From Argentina anserina (Eukaryota; Streptophyta; Magnoliopsida; Rosales; Rosaceae), in the NCBI RefSeq assembly GCF_933775445.1, contig NC_065875.1:7515001-7579000 (forward strand): 64,000 nt of DNA, in the 5' to 3' direction. This document shows positions 48,147 to 59,337 of the stretch, piece after piece. A program made the translations under genes and the position numbers. The stretch's first letter is position 1, and every line of letters begins with the position of its first letter. The notes under the pieces are model-generated. The model did not search any database. It was not told the origin of the DNA and saw nothing but the letters and a program-made list of their open reading frames with translations.

Positions 48147-49741
48147 CTACATCACCAATCTTCTCAGTAATCTGTACGAACCATAGTAGCGTGAAGCTAA
48201 TTTAGGAACTTCCATCTTTTGCACAGATTGTTGTTTGTACGGTTGTAACTTCAAATACACCCAGTCCCCAACTACAAAGGTCCTCTCAGAATGATGTTTA
48301 TCATACTGGATCTTCATCCATGCTTGTGCTACTTGCAAGTTTCTCTTCATGATGTTAAGTAATTCATCTCTAGTTCTCAATTTCTCATCTACTATAGCAT
48401 CAGTTGTGAACCAGGAGTATATGCCATAACTCTTGGAACATCATAGCCACCACTACTAAAATACTTGTCTTGCCACTTGAGCTTGGCAGTTCCTCAATAA
48501 AGTCCATGCTTATTTGAGTCCAAGCTTTATCAGGAATTTGATTTAGTTGTAGAAGACCTGGAGGCTTAATTGTCTCATAATGGTTCAGTTGACACACATG
48601 ACAAGCTGCTATAAACATCTTAATATCTTAGTTCTTGTTATCCTTTTCTCAATTCTCAACACTCCAGCATGCCCTCCTATGAAACCACCATGAAACTCTT
48701 GGATTATCTTAGTTCTCCAACCCACTTGAAGAGGAACATAAACCATGTCTTTATACATCAACTGAGACTGCAACATTGAAAAGTTAAAAACACTGAGGGG
48801 CAGTATGCAGCTTCTGAATAATTGAACCATCATGAGCGTCTTGAATGCAGGCATCTTGTATATCCAACATATAGCTTTGGATAGGAGCAGAAACACCAGT
48901 GTGCATATTCAAACTGGCATATTTTTCCAACAATGACTTATCATGCATCCCACTCACATCAACCCTTGAAAGAGCATCAACTGCTGCATTGTGTCTACCA
49001 ACTCTATACTTAATTGTATAATCATAACCAGCCAACTTAATCAACCATTTTTGTTATGTAGGAGTAGATATTTTCTGATCCAAAAAGTATTGAATGGTTC
49101 TATGGTCTATAATATTAGTGAAATGCTTACGTAATATATAGGGTCTCCATTGTTGAACTGCAAATACCACGGCCATCATCTCTTTGTCATAGACATATAA
49201 AGCTACATGCCTAGGAGCTAGGGCCTTACTCAGCAATTGGGTGGCCCTCTTGTGTCAGAAGTGCCTCAATGCCATGACCTGAAGCATCACATTCCACACA
49301 AAACTCTTTAGAAAAATCAGGTAAAGCTAGCACTGGAGTGTTCATCAAAGCAAACTTCAATTCCTCAAGAGCTTTTATAGACTCATCAAACCATTTAAAT
49401 CCCCCAATCTTACACATAGCAGTCAATGGTTTAGCAATATAACCAAAGTTCTTCACATATTTTCTGTAGTAGCCAGCCAACCCTAGAAAACCTCTTAATG
49501 CCCTTAGAGTCTTTGGTTGTTCCCACTGTTTAATACATGCAATCTTGGCCGGATCAACAGCAACACCTTCTTTACTTACTACATGACCTAAATACTCCAC
49601 TGCATTTACCCCAAAACTACACTTGCTCATTTTTATTTTGAATTGATGTTCCTCTAACCTTTTAAACACTTTTTCCAGAATTTCCACATGAGGTTGGCTA
49701 GTTGCACTATATATCAATATGTCATCAAAAAACACCAACAC
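48147..49741 (-). pseudogene. Gypsy RNase H and integrase, broken
   Basis: Reverse transcriptase end with VFFDDILIYSATSQPHVE and the connection GHVVSKEGVAVDPAKI are at 49,226-49,741, with the RNase H start FCVECDASGHG. A shift leads to 49,054-49,236 (VFAVQQWRPYI). Then 48,784-49,044 (RVGRHNAAVDALSR), the integrase zinc region near 48,609-48,896 (EFHGGFIGGHAGVLR) and the core VCQLNHYETIKPPGLLQ, ISMDFIEELP follow, each in separate frames. Non-functional. Confidence 0.8.
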
Positions 49742-50373
49742 TCATTGCCTTAGATAATCCCTTAAGGCATCATTCATGGCTGCTTGAAAGGTTGAAGGGG
49801 CATTTGTCAATCCAAATGGCATGACCAAAAATTCATAATGGCCATTGTGTGTCCTGAATGCTGTCTTGCTTACATCTTCTTCACACATCCTTATTTGATG
49901 ATAACCAGACCTTAAGTCCAATTTGGTAAAGATCTCTGATCCATGGACTTCATCAAGAAGCTCATCTACCACTGGAATTGGGTACTTGTTCTTCACTGTC
50001 CCTGCATTGAGTGTCCTATAATCAACACACATTCTCCATGTACCATCCTTTTTCTTGACCAAAAGCACATGAGATGAGAAATGACTTTTACTTGACCTAA
50101 TTACCCCATTGTCTAATAACTCTTGCATTATCTTCTCAATTTCTGTCTTTTAAAAATGAGGGTATCGATAAGGTCTGACATTGATTGGTGCAGTTTGTGG
50201 TTCCAGCTCAATTATGTGATCATGCACTCTCTCTGGAGGTAGAGAAGTTGGGGCGGTGAACAAATCAACATACTTATTTAGCAAGCTTTGTATTTCTGGT
50301 TTAATAGAAGGTGGTACCACAGTGACTTCCTTGGTTGCAAGGTCCTCTTTAGGCTGCACATGAACTAGAATTG

Positions 50374-50406
<33 letters not shown>

Positions 50407-50971
50407 CTTGTTTGAGCAACTTGCTCATTCCCTTGCAACTCACGGCTGTAGACTTAACTACAGTCTCTCATTGCAATAGGTACTATTGTTGGTTTCTCCA
50501 AAAACTTATTTTCATGGTTCTAAAATTCCACATTATGTCATGTCCTCAGCCAACTTGCACCCAACACCACTTGACAACCAGTTAGAGGCAAAATGTAATA
50601 ATCACCAAGAAAATCATACCCTTGCAGATGTAAACCAGCAGTGACCTTTCCAGTAGTTTGAGTAAAAACTCCACTTGCTAAACGCACCTTGAGGGTGCAA
50701 ACTTGTGCACAATGAGTTTTTTATTTTTAAGCAACTGAGGGCTCATGAAGTTATGAGTAGCACCTGAGTCGATTAAAACATGAACCATCTTCCCATTGAA
50801 TAACCCTTTGAGCTGCATAGTAGATGCACTTGAATCTGAGTCACTCATGGATTGTTGTTGAATCAAGGGTTCCTCAACATTTGTGATTGGTGGCACTTCC
50901 AACTCAATAGTTTGAGCATTGTTCTCTTCTCCTTCCACTTCATCATCATTTGGAACAATTTCCATACTCAT
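49742..50971 (-). pseudogene. Gypsy protease and reverse transcriptase N-part
   Basis: 50,678-50,971 holds an acidic linker and the aspartic protease site LIDSGATHNFMS. 50,150-50,443 holds a stretch of RE repeats, produced by a (CT)n tract at 50,374-50,400, and HDHIIELEPQTAPINVRPYRYPH. 49,742-50,128 holds the reverse transcriptase palm with [15 protein letters not shown]. The frames are separated by stops. Confidence 0.8.
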
Positions 50972-51034
50972 TAACTCTCATTTTTTTCTACAATTGTGAT
51001 TTTTGTGATAAGGTTGTTTACACCAGTAACCCAG

Positions 51035-52484
51035 CCAAAATACTCCTCCACGTGTAAGACGCTCCACCCTTAGCCTCCATAAAAGAATTATTAGGAAAAA
51101 AATTGGCTTTCCACACTTTCGTAACAATAGAGTCGGGCTGCGTGAGAAGACGCCATCCTTGTTTTGCTAGCAGAGCCAGATTAAATATACGCATGTAACG
51201 GAAACCCATACCACCCTGATTCTTGGGGAGACAAAGCTTGTCCCAAGACAACCAATGCATCTACGCCTAACATCATCATCACCCCACCAAAACCGAGTCA
51301 TCAAGCTATGCATTTCATCACACAAAAATTTGTGGAGCTCAAAACAACTCATCACATAAGACGGAATAGCTAGAGCCACAATCTTGATAAGAATCTCTTT
51401 ACCTGCTAAACTCAGAGTTTTCTCCCTCCAACCTTGAGTTTGAATTCTGACCTTCTCCCCCAAATACCCAAACACCGCCTGCTTTGAATAACTTATCTCC
51501 ATAGGCAAGCCCAAATTTTTTTCATGCTTTTCAACCCTCTCAACCCCTTGAATAGCAGCAATGCCCTCTTACATCAAAATATGAACATTCTTACTAAAGG
51601 AGATAGAACGCTTTTCATAATTAACTTGTTGGCCTGATGCCAACTCATATTCGCTCAAAATTGACTTCACCGCTTCCACTTCTAATCTGCCAGCTTTAAA
51701 GAAAATAAAAGAGTCATCGGCAAAAAATAAGTGGGAAATACTCGGAGCCATCTGACAGACACTAACACCTTTACATTTTTCCATATGCTCCGCATGCAGG
51801 ATACATCGAGACAACACCTCCGCACATAACAAAAACAAATATGGAGATATGGAATCCCCTTGCTGTAAACCTCGCTACGGACTAATATGCCTCTAGGAAC
51901 CTCATTAATAATAATCGAATACGATACCGTCCAAACACATAACATAATCCTCTGCACCCATTGAACTGTAAAACCCATACGAAGCATCACCTCTTCTAGA
52001 AACCACCAGTCCACTCTATCATAAGCCTTACTCATGTCAAGTTTAAGAGCACCATACCCAACATTCCCACTCCTCATGTTCTTTAAAAAAATGAGCAACC
52101 TTAAAAACCAGAAGGGAATTATCAGATATCAACCGACCCGGCACAAAAGCACTTTGAAAAAGAGAAATCAAAGAAGCCAACACAGGTTTCAACCGATTGG
52201 CAAGGCATTTCGACCCAATCTTATAAACCACATTACATAGACTAATCGACCTCAACTGTGTAACATACTGCGGGGTGTCAACTTTAGGAATTAGGGTCAC
52301 AAACGTTTTATTTATTAAACGTAAATTATCCTCCGAGCTCAAGAAATTTTTAACAGCCTCTGAAACATCATCACCCACCACATCCCAAAAGTTCTGATAA
52401 AAACTAGGAGAAAAACCATTCGGCCCGGGGGACTTAGAAGGATGCATTGCCTTGAGAGCAGCCCAAATTTCTAACTTCTCAAAA
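51035..52484 (-). pseudogene. LINE-1 ORF2, reverse transcriptase part
   Basis: Plant L1-type non-LTR reverse transcriptase. Blocks: SPGPNGFSPSFYQNFW, TLIPKVDTPQYV, RSISLCNVVYKI, KLDMSKAYDRVDW, then FADDSFIFFKA (the YADD-like catalytic box) and the zinc-binding tail LSWDKLCLPKNQGGMG. Shifts near 51,880 and 51,560 break it. The 3' end and poly(A) are missing at the junction with the gypsy element. Upstream it is interrupted at 52,492 by an hAT-like element. Confidence 0.85.
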
Positions 52485-52492
52485 GGCCTAAG

Positions 52493-55427
52493 TAGGGCTC
52501 GTCAACGGGCCGGGCCGGGCCTTAATAAATTTAAATAAGTGGCGGGCCGGGCCGGACCGGGTATTTTCAAAAATACGAAGATCCAAGCCCGCCCACCTAA
52601 GGCGGGCCGGGCCGGGCCTTGCGGGCTTTTACGGGCCGGGCCTTACGGGCTTGTATTAGAAAAATAATATAATACTCTAATTTAAGGGTTTGAAACAATA
52701 AAAGAATTGTTAGAAAACAATCTAAAACAAAAGTCACAAATAAATTCTAGTTTCGAAATATTGTCGATCGACACCAATAGATGTGATCGATATATATATT
52801 TAGGGACCGTGTAAAAATTTCATCCAATTCGGACCTCGTTTAACCGTCGGAATTTTCGTTCAACAAAAAAAAGTGGCGTTTTCACATAATAAAATCTCAT
52901 TGACCGGGGCTTTACCAAATAGATTTCTTCAGTTCGACCGCACACAATAGGTAATAAAAATTAGGTGATTTCAAATATGTAAACAAATTTCCACATTCGC
53001 ATCTTGGTAATTGGTCCTCCCTTAGGGCATATTAGTGTTGTTTTTGGTTTACCGGAAATTCCGATGGTTAAACGAGTTCTGAATTGCATGAAATTTTAAA
53101 ATGATCATTAAATATATATATTGATCACATCGGATAGTGTCGATCGATTCCGAGAAGTTTCCTTCATATAGTTGCTTCATAATGTGATAGTTTTATTATA
53201 AACCTAATATAAGGTTATAATACATTAGTGGACACTTCGGCGATCGACAACTCAAATTCAAAATATGGTTGATCGACACCAGTAGATGTAATCGGTATAT
53301 ATATTTAGGGAACCCGTAAAAATTTCGTCCGTTTTGGACATGGTTTGACCGTTCGTACCAACGGTCAACTAAAAAAGAAGCGTTTTGACATATTTAAACC
53401 TCATTGACTGGGGCTTTGCCAAATAGATTTCTTCAGTTCGACCGCGCACGATAGGTAACAAAAATTAGGTGATTTCAAATATGTAAACAAATTTCAACAT
53501 TCGCATCTTTGTAATTGGTCCCCCCTTATGGCATATTAGTGGTGTTTTTGGTTTACCGGAAATTCCGACGGTTAAACGAGGTCCGAATTGCATGAAATTT
53601 TAAAATGATCATTAAATATATATATTGATCACATCGGATGGTGTCGATCGATTCCGAGAAGTTTTCTTCATATAGTCGCTTCATAATGTGATAGTTTTAT
53701 TATAAACCTAATATAAGGTTATAATACATTAGTGGACACTTCGGCGATCGACAACTCAAATTCAAAATATAGTCGATCGACACCAGTAGATGTGATCGGT
53801 ATATATATTTAGGGAACCCGTAAAAATTTCGTCCGTTTTGGACATGGTTTGACCGTTCGTACAAACGTTCAACTAAAAAAGAGGCGTTTTGACATATTTA
53901 AACCTCATTGACCGGGGCTTTGCCAACTAGATTTCTTCAGTTCGACCGTGCACGATAGGTAAAAAAAATTAGGTGATTTCAAATATGTAAACAAATTTCC
54001 ACATTCGCATCTTAGTAATTGGTCCCCCCTTAGGGCATATTAGTGTTGTTTTTGATTTACCGGAAATTCCGACGGTTAAACGAGGTCTGAATTGCATGAA
54101 ATTTTAAAATGATCATTAAATATATATATTTATCACATCGGATGGTGTCGATCGATTCCGAAAAGTTTCCTTCATATAGTCGCTTCATAATGTGATAGTT
54201 TTATTATAAACCTAATATAAGGTTATAATACATTTGTGGACACTTCGGCGATCGACAACTCAAATTCAAAATATGGTCGATCGACACCAGTAGATGTGAT
54301 CGGTATATATATTTAGGGAACCCGTAAAAATTTCGTCCGTTTTGGACATGGTTTGACCGTTCGTACCAACGGTCAACTAAAAAAGAGGTGTTTTGACATA
54401 TTTAAACCTCATTGACCGGGACTTTGCCAAATAGATTTATTCAGTTCGACCGCGCACCATAGGTAACAAAAATTAGGTGATTTGATATATGTAAACGGCT
54501 TTCAGCATTCACATATTTGTAATAGGTCATCCCTTAGGGCATAATAGTGGTGTTTTCGATTTACCAAAAATTCCGACGGTCAAACGAAGTCCGAATTGGA
54601 TGAAATTTTTACAGGGTCACTAAATATATATACCAATCACATCGGCTGGTCTCGATCGATCCTGAAAAGTTTCTTTCATATAGTCGCTTCATAATGCGTT
54701 AGTTTTAATATAAACCTAATATAAAGGGTATGATACATTAGTTGACGCTTCGGCGATCAATAAATCTAGTTCGAAATATGGTCGATCGACACCAGTAGAT
54801 GTGATCGGTATATATATTTAGGGAACCCGTAAAAATTTCGTCCGTTTTAGATATTGTTTGACCGTCCGTACCTACGGTTAACAAAGAAAAATGCGTTTTG
54901 ACATATTAAAATCCTCTTTGACCGGGGATTTGCCAAATTGGTTTCCTTGGTGCGACCACACACAATCGGTGACAAAAATTAGGTGATTTCAGATATGCAA
55001 ACGATTTTTGGTGTTCGCATTTTGGTAATGGGTCTTCCCTTATGACATATTAGTGTTGTTTTCGGTTTACCGGAAATTCCGATGGTCAAACGAGTTCCGA
55101 ATTGGATGAAACTTTTACAGGGTCACTAAATATATATACCGATCATATATACTGGTGTCGATCGATCCCAAGAAGTTTTCTTAATATAGTTGCTTCATAA
55201 TGCAATAGTTTTATTCTAAACCTAATAAAATATGTATGTATAATATTTTATTATTTAGCGGGCTTTTACGGGCCGGGCCGGGTTTCACACCTCTAATTTA
55301 AGCCCGGCCCTCTACCCACGGAAGCGGGCTTTGGCGGGCTTTCTCACGGGCCGGGCCGGGTAAAAGCCCGTCGGGCTTGCGGGCCTCCGCGGGCTTTTCG
55401 GATCCGCGGGCTAAATGATGAGGCCTA
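52493..55427. mobile_element. hAT-like element made of GGGCC-rich ends and a 5 x 504-bp tandem array
   Basis: Ends: TAGGGCTCGTCAACGGGCC on the left and, on the other strand, TAGGCCTCATCATTTAGCCC on the right. The flanks GGCCTAAG (52,485-52,492 and 55,428-55,435) are a perfect 8-bp duplication. Removing the 2,935 bp and one duplication puts the two LINE parts back in one uninterrupted reading frame. The first 160 bp and last 170 bp are rich in GGGCCGGGCC. The core has no open frame of note but consists of five tandem units of about 504 bp. No transposase is present, so it must have been moved by another element. Confidence 0.9.
52746..55240. repeat. Five tandem ~504-bp units with internal inverted arms
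   Basis: The word GATCGACACC starts at 52,766, 53,271, 53,775, 54,279 and 54,784, giving periods of 505, 504, 504 and 505 bp. Units 2-4 are very similar; units 1 and 5 are more diverged. In each unit the block after GATCGACACC (about 90 bp) reappears about 200 bp later as a diverged inverted copy ending in GTGTCGATCGA. Arms from neighbouring units also face each other across about 115 bp. The array is thus a chain of potential stem-loops. Confidence 0.93.
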
Positions 55428-55435
55428 GGCCTAAG

Positions 55436-56758
55436 CAGTGCTGCATTTACCTCCTCTGACACCCCCACACTGAACGCCATCCAAAATACTCCCCTCATAC
55501 GGAGCCCGATAAGAAGCAAAAAGATCATTATAGTACTGCAAAATAATGTCTTCAATCTCACCCTCCTATGTGCACCAAGTCCCCTGGTCATTGAACAAAC
55601 CATTAATTATATTCTTCTTTCTCCTGGTCTTAGTGCGTTGATGGAAGAATTTAGTGTTCAGGTCACCATCTCGAAGCCAAAAAACGGTGGCTCGCTGCCT
55701 CCAAAAGACTTGCTCTTTCTGCAAAAGGTCATTCAACTGTGCCAGTAAAACCTCACGCTCCGGAGGCCAACATGCCGAAGGAGTTCATCAAAACACAGCC
55801 AATTGGCCCTTAATCTTCTCAATATCTTTTTTCATGCAACTGAACTTCTCATGACTCCATGTTTCTAACGCCACCCTTGTCCTATCCAGCTTCTCCTTCA
55901 AACTTTTGCAAGGGTCCCCACCACTAGTTGATTCCCATGAAGATGAAATAACATCTCTGCACCCCTCTTCCAAAAGCCACCCCTCCTCAAATCTAAATCC
56001 TTTCTTTTTCTTTTTCCTTTTTCTCTTTGTCTCTCTAACCTCTAGTATAATGGGCACATGGTCTGGAGAGCACGGATCCAGGTGCCGAACACGTGACGCC
56101 GGAAATCGGTCACTCCAACTTAAAGTCCCTGTGAACCAGTCTAATCTCACTTTCACCACCTCCCCTCCCTTTTTACCACTCCATGTAAACCTCGAACCCA
56201 CAAACTTAACATCCAACAGACCACAAAAATCTAAAGCTTCCTTCATCTCACCATTTGCCTCATACCCCTCAGAGCTCCACCAAGCTTGTCCTCCCTCAGG
56301 CAAATCTCATTATAGTCACCACCAACTACCCATGGAAAATTGCCATGCATACTCAGAGTACGTAACAAGTTCCAAGTCTTCATCCTATCCACTGCCCTAG
56401 GGAACCCATAGAGACCTGTAAATCTCCACCTCCCCGGATCATCCACATTTCCCACCACCACATCAATATAATTATCCGAGAAGGATTGAATGTGAACATT
56501 AACATCGTCATTCCAAAGCAAACACAAACCACCCCTTCTACCTACACATTTACCCTTCCTTTTTGGAGTGAACTTACAATCGACATTAACCGCATTCTTC
56601 CACCCAAGCTCACGTCGTACACTCTCCATCTCCTCTTTTTTACAGCGAGTTTCACTAAGAAAGATCAACGTGGGAATGTTTAGGGATACTATCCCTTTTA
56701 GCCCTTCAACTGTCCAGGAGTTCCCAATCCCCTGACAGTTCCAACATAAGACATTCAT
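55436..56758 (-). pseudogene. LINE-1 ORF2, endonuclease part
   Basis: AP-type endonuclease of a plant L1 element, starting at the ATG 56,758. Blocks are MNVLCWNCQGIGN, FLSETRCKKEE, WVVGGDYNEICLREDK, SRFTWSGKKGG, VRLDWF and SPDHVPIILEV. Frames change near 56,290 and again near 55,790. The part down to 55,436 leads to the N-terminus of the reverse transcriptase, where the hAT-like element is inserted. The enzyme would nick target DNA to start reverse transcription. Confidence 0.85.
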
Positions 56759-57390
56759 TGCTCGTGATGGGTCGTAACCGGACACATCACGGTAGAACAT
56801 TCAAGAGTATGTCCATTACTCGTAGCCACAGTCAGAGAAGGAACAACCGAAAATCCCGAAGCCACCACTACACTCTCACACCCACAAACCTCCGTAGGAC
56901 TCGAAACCTCCCCATCAATGACAATCCCATTCAACTCGGGTGACTTCTCGGCCTTTAGAAAACTCCCTAAAGCATCAACGAGCGCCCCCCCACCAGATTC
57001 CACATTAACTAGACTAACCGGGGAACCCGGCACAAAATCAGTTTTTAATTGTTCCAATAAAAGCATCCCTAAATTGGGCACTGATTGCATCCAAATTCCA
57101 CCATGTGTTATTGGGATAGTCCTGATTGCATTTACCTCCTCCACAATACCAATCTGATTCAAGGCATCCAAATTCCAACAATGATTATTATTCAATAGCT
57201 CAGACACTTTCATAGGCATGTATAAACCATTATTGTAGCTTACACGAAACTCATGCAATTTAGGGACCTTCGGCAACAAATAGAAATAAATATGGTGAAA
57301 TAGGATCTCCTTGTCTAAGTCCCCACTTGGGCCTAATTTTCCCAAACGGACTACCATGAAGAAGGATTGAATAGGTAACCGCTTTAACAC
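56755..57390 (-). pseudogene. Chimeric LINE frame: LINE-2 remnant joined to LINE-1 ORF1 end
   Basis: One open frame of 211 codons. Its first part, down to about 57,255, is the LINE-2 reverse transcriptase region in another frame. Then KVSELLNNNHCWNLDALNQI and AIRTIPI resemble the conserved tail after the zinc-binding region of plant LINE ORF2. The last ~110 residues run to the stop at 56,755 immediately before LINE-1 ORF2 and therefore should be the end of LINE-1 ORF1. The stop TGA overlaps the ATG of ORF2 (ATGA). Junction positions are inferred. Confidence 0.55.
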
Positions 57391-59235
57391 AATCCATGAC
57401 CAGCAAAATAAAATGTTGAGGGAATCCCATAACCTCTATCATTCTCCTCAAATATTTCCATTCAACACGATCATACGCTTTTGCCATATCTAACTTCAAA
57501 GCTATCTTGTGCCGACTTTTCCACTCTACTCTTCAAGTTGTGAATCACCTCAAACACAGCAATAATATTATCATGGATCGCTCTATGAGGAATGAATGCA
57601 CTTTAACAATCCGAAATTACATCAGAAAGCACTTCCTTTAACCGGTTTCTTTGACACAAGCTTGTACAAAACATTGCACAAACTTATAGGCCTATACTCA
57701 GTCACCTTCTTTGGATCATCAATCTTCAGAACAAGATCGATGAGAGTATGATTATACTCTCTCACAGAAGCACCATTATTAAGAACCAATAAACATTTGC
57801 TAACCACTTCCATCCCGACTGTAGACCAGTACTTTCGAAAAAATAACGGAGGCAAACTATCTGAACCAGATAACTTAGTTGCACCCATACCTTTCAAAGC
57901 TATCTCAATTTCATCCCTCATAAAAGGCCTCAACAAAAACTGAATATTGGCATCAGAAACTCTACTGGTCACCCCACTAAAGAACTCAAAAGTAAAAGAA
58001 CCTCCCTCAGAAGAAAAAGGTTCTTTAAAATATAGAACAAATTCAAAGCCAATATCATCCTTTTTTTTTATTCTCCACCGATTATCTGCTCCTAAAATCC
58101 CCTCCATCTTGTTGATTCTCCCTCTCTGCTTAGCAAAGTTGTGGAAAAATTTAGTATTCCGATCACCATGATCAAACTAATTAATTCTGGATCTCTGCCT
58201 CCACATAATTTCCTCATTCTCTAAGAAAGCATCAAGCTAGTCTCCAACCTCTTTTCTTTTCTCCATAATCTCTACAATATTATTTTCACGTTGAAGGTCC
58301 TCGAGGGAATCTCTAAACTCTTTTACCGTCTTTCTAACACTCCCAAACTTTTCTTTACTCCAAAACTTCAACTTCTCCCCCACCCTCCTAGGAGCACACT
58401 ATCATTAAGAGAAGCCTTCCATGACTGCTTAACCACACTATCACATTCCTCTTCATGTAACCACATCTCCTCGAAGAGAAATCTTCGAGGCCTTCGCTGC
58501 CAATTTACTCGACCTTCATCCGGAGCATCATTTTCAATGAGAATAGGTTGGTGATCAGACACCATGGTGACCAAATGATGGCTTAAAAAGCCACCACATT
58601 GCTGAATGAGAGTTAAGTTACCAAAACCCCGATCCAACCTCTCTTTGACATTATCATCACCCGTTCTTCTATTATCCCAAGTAAAAGGATAGCCAGTATA
58701 GTTAAACTCATACAAACCACGATCATCCACCGCCACACGAAAGTTATCAATTTGTCTTTGAGGTCGCAGAGCAGCACCAGTTTTCTCCTCCGCACAAAGA
58801 ATTTCATTACAGTCACCGCATAATAACCAAGGACCTTGACACTCCCCAGCCAAAGATCTCATCAATGCCCAATTTAAGTGACGCTGATTCGTTTTAGCCT
58901 CGCCATTTAAACCCGTAACCCTGCAAACATACCCATCCTCCCAGGTCACCATCCCATCAATGTGAGATAAATTAGATGAACGATAGTTTACGACAACATT
59001 ATTCCTCCATAGCATACATAGACCCTCTGAAATAACTTATATTCACCTCCTTCCATCCCACCAAGAGGATTTCATCCATCTTAAGACACTTCTTTAATCT
59101 ACTCATGCGATACTTAGTCATCTTAGTCTCTATGAGAAAAACTAAATCAGGTTTATGTAAATGGATGAAATCACTGAAGTCTCTGAATGTCCGGGATCCC
59201 TTCATCCCTAAGATGTTCCAGCTAAAAATCCTCAT
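57260..59235 (-). pseudogene. LINE-2 ORF2: endonuclease and reverse transcriptase N-part
   Basis: A second plant L1-type copy. The endonuclease starts at the ATG 59,235 (MRIFSWNILGMKG, FLIETKMTK), continues at 58,368-59,015 (LLCGDCNEILCAEEK, YPFTWDNRR, ERLDRGFGN, VSDHQPILI). The reverse transcriptase start is at 57,622-58,107 (GSDSLPPLFFRKYW, YRPISLCNVLYK) and 57,260-57,499 (KLDMAKAYDRVEW, GLRQGDPISPYLF). It breaks off before the catalytic FADD box. Several shifts are present. It differs clearly from LINE-1, so it is not a recent duplicate. Confidence 0.85.
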
Positions 59236-59337
59236 TGCTAGTGATGGGGCAGCACTGCTACTCCCATCACTTTAGGGACGTTGTCACACATTACCTCATT
59301 AGATTTATGATTTTTCTTCTCTATGAAGGATCCCTTC
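59232..59337 (-). pseudogene. LINE-2 ORF1 C-terminal end
   Basis: Upstream of ORF2 a frame ends in a TGA overlapping the ORF2 ATG. One extra TAG stop lies two codons earlier. The frame continues, through the solo LTR insertion, into 62,012-62,045. The joined reading has one further stop. ORF1 of plant LINEs is an RNA-binding protein; only its tail is here. Confidence 0.5.

Larger units (their letters stand above)
47601..51034 (-). mobile_element. Truncated Ty3/gypsy element, chromovirus type
   Basis: Minus-strand order: gag zinc-finger tail (WCKQPYHKNHNC, about 51,000), protease DSGATHNFMS, reverse transcriptase ([41 protein letters not shown]), RNase H (FCVECDASGHG), integrase (SMDFIEELP), a chromodomain-like WLVQWLG..EATWEEA region near 47,900-48,000, then the 3' LTR. 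The 5' LTR and most of gag are missing; at about 51,035 the sequence passes straight into a LINE. Stops and shifts break pol, for example a TGA just before VLVFFDD. Confidence 0.88.

Noticed and set aside
52746..55240. CRISPR-like array
   Set aside because: Units are ~504 bp contiguous repeats without short repeat-spacer structure, in plant nuclear DNA and inside a transposon.
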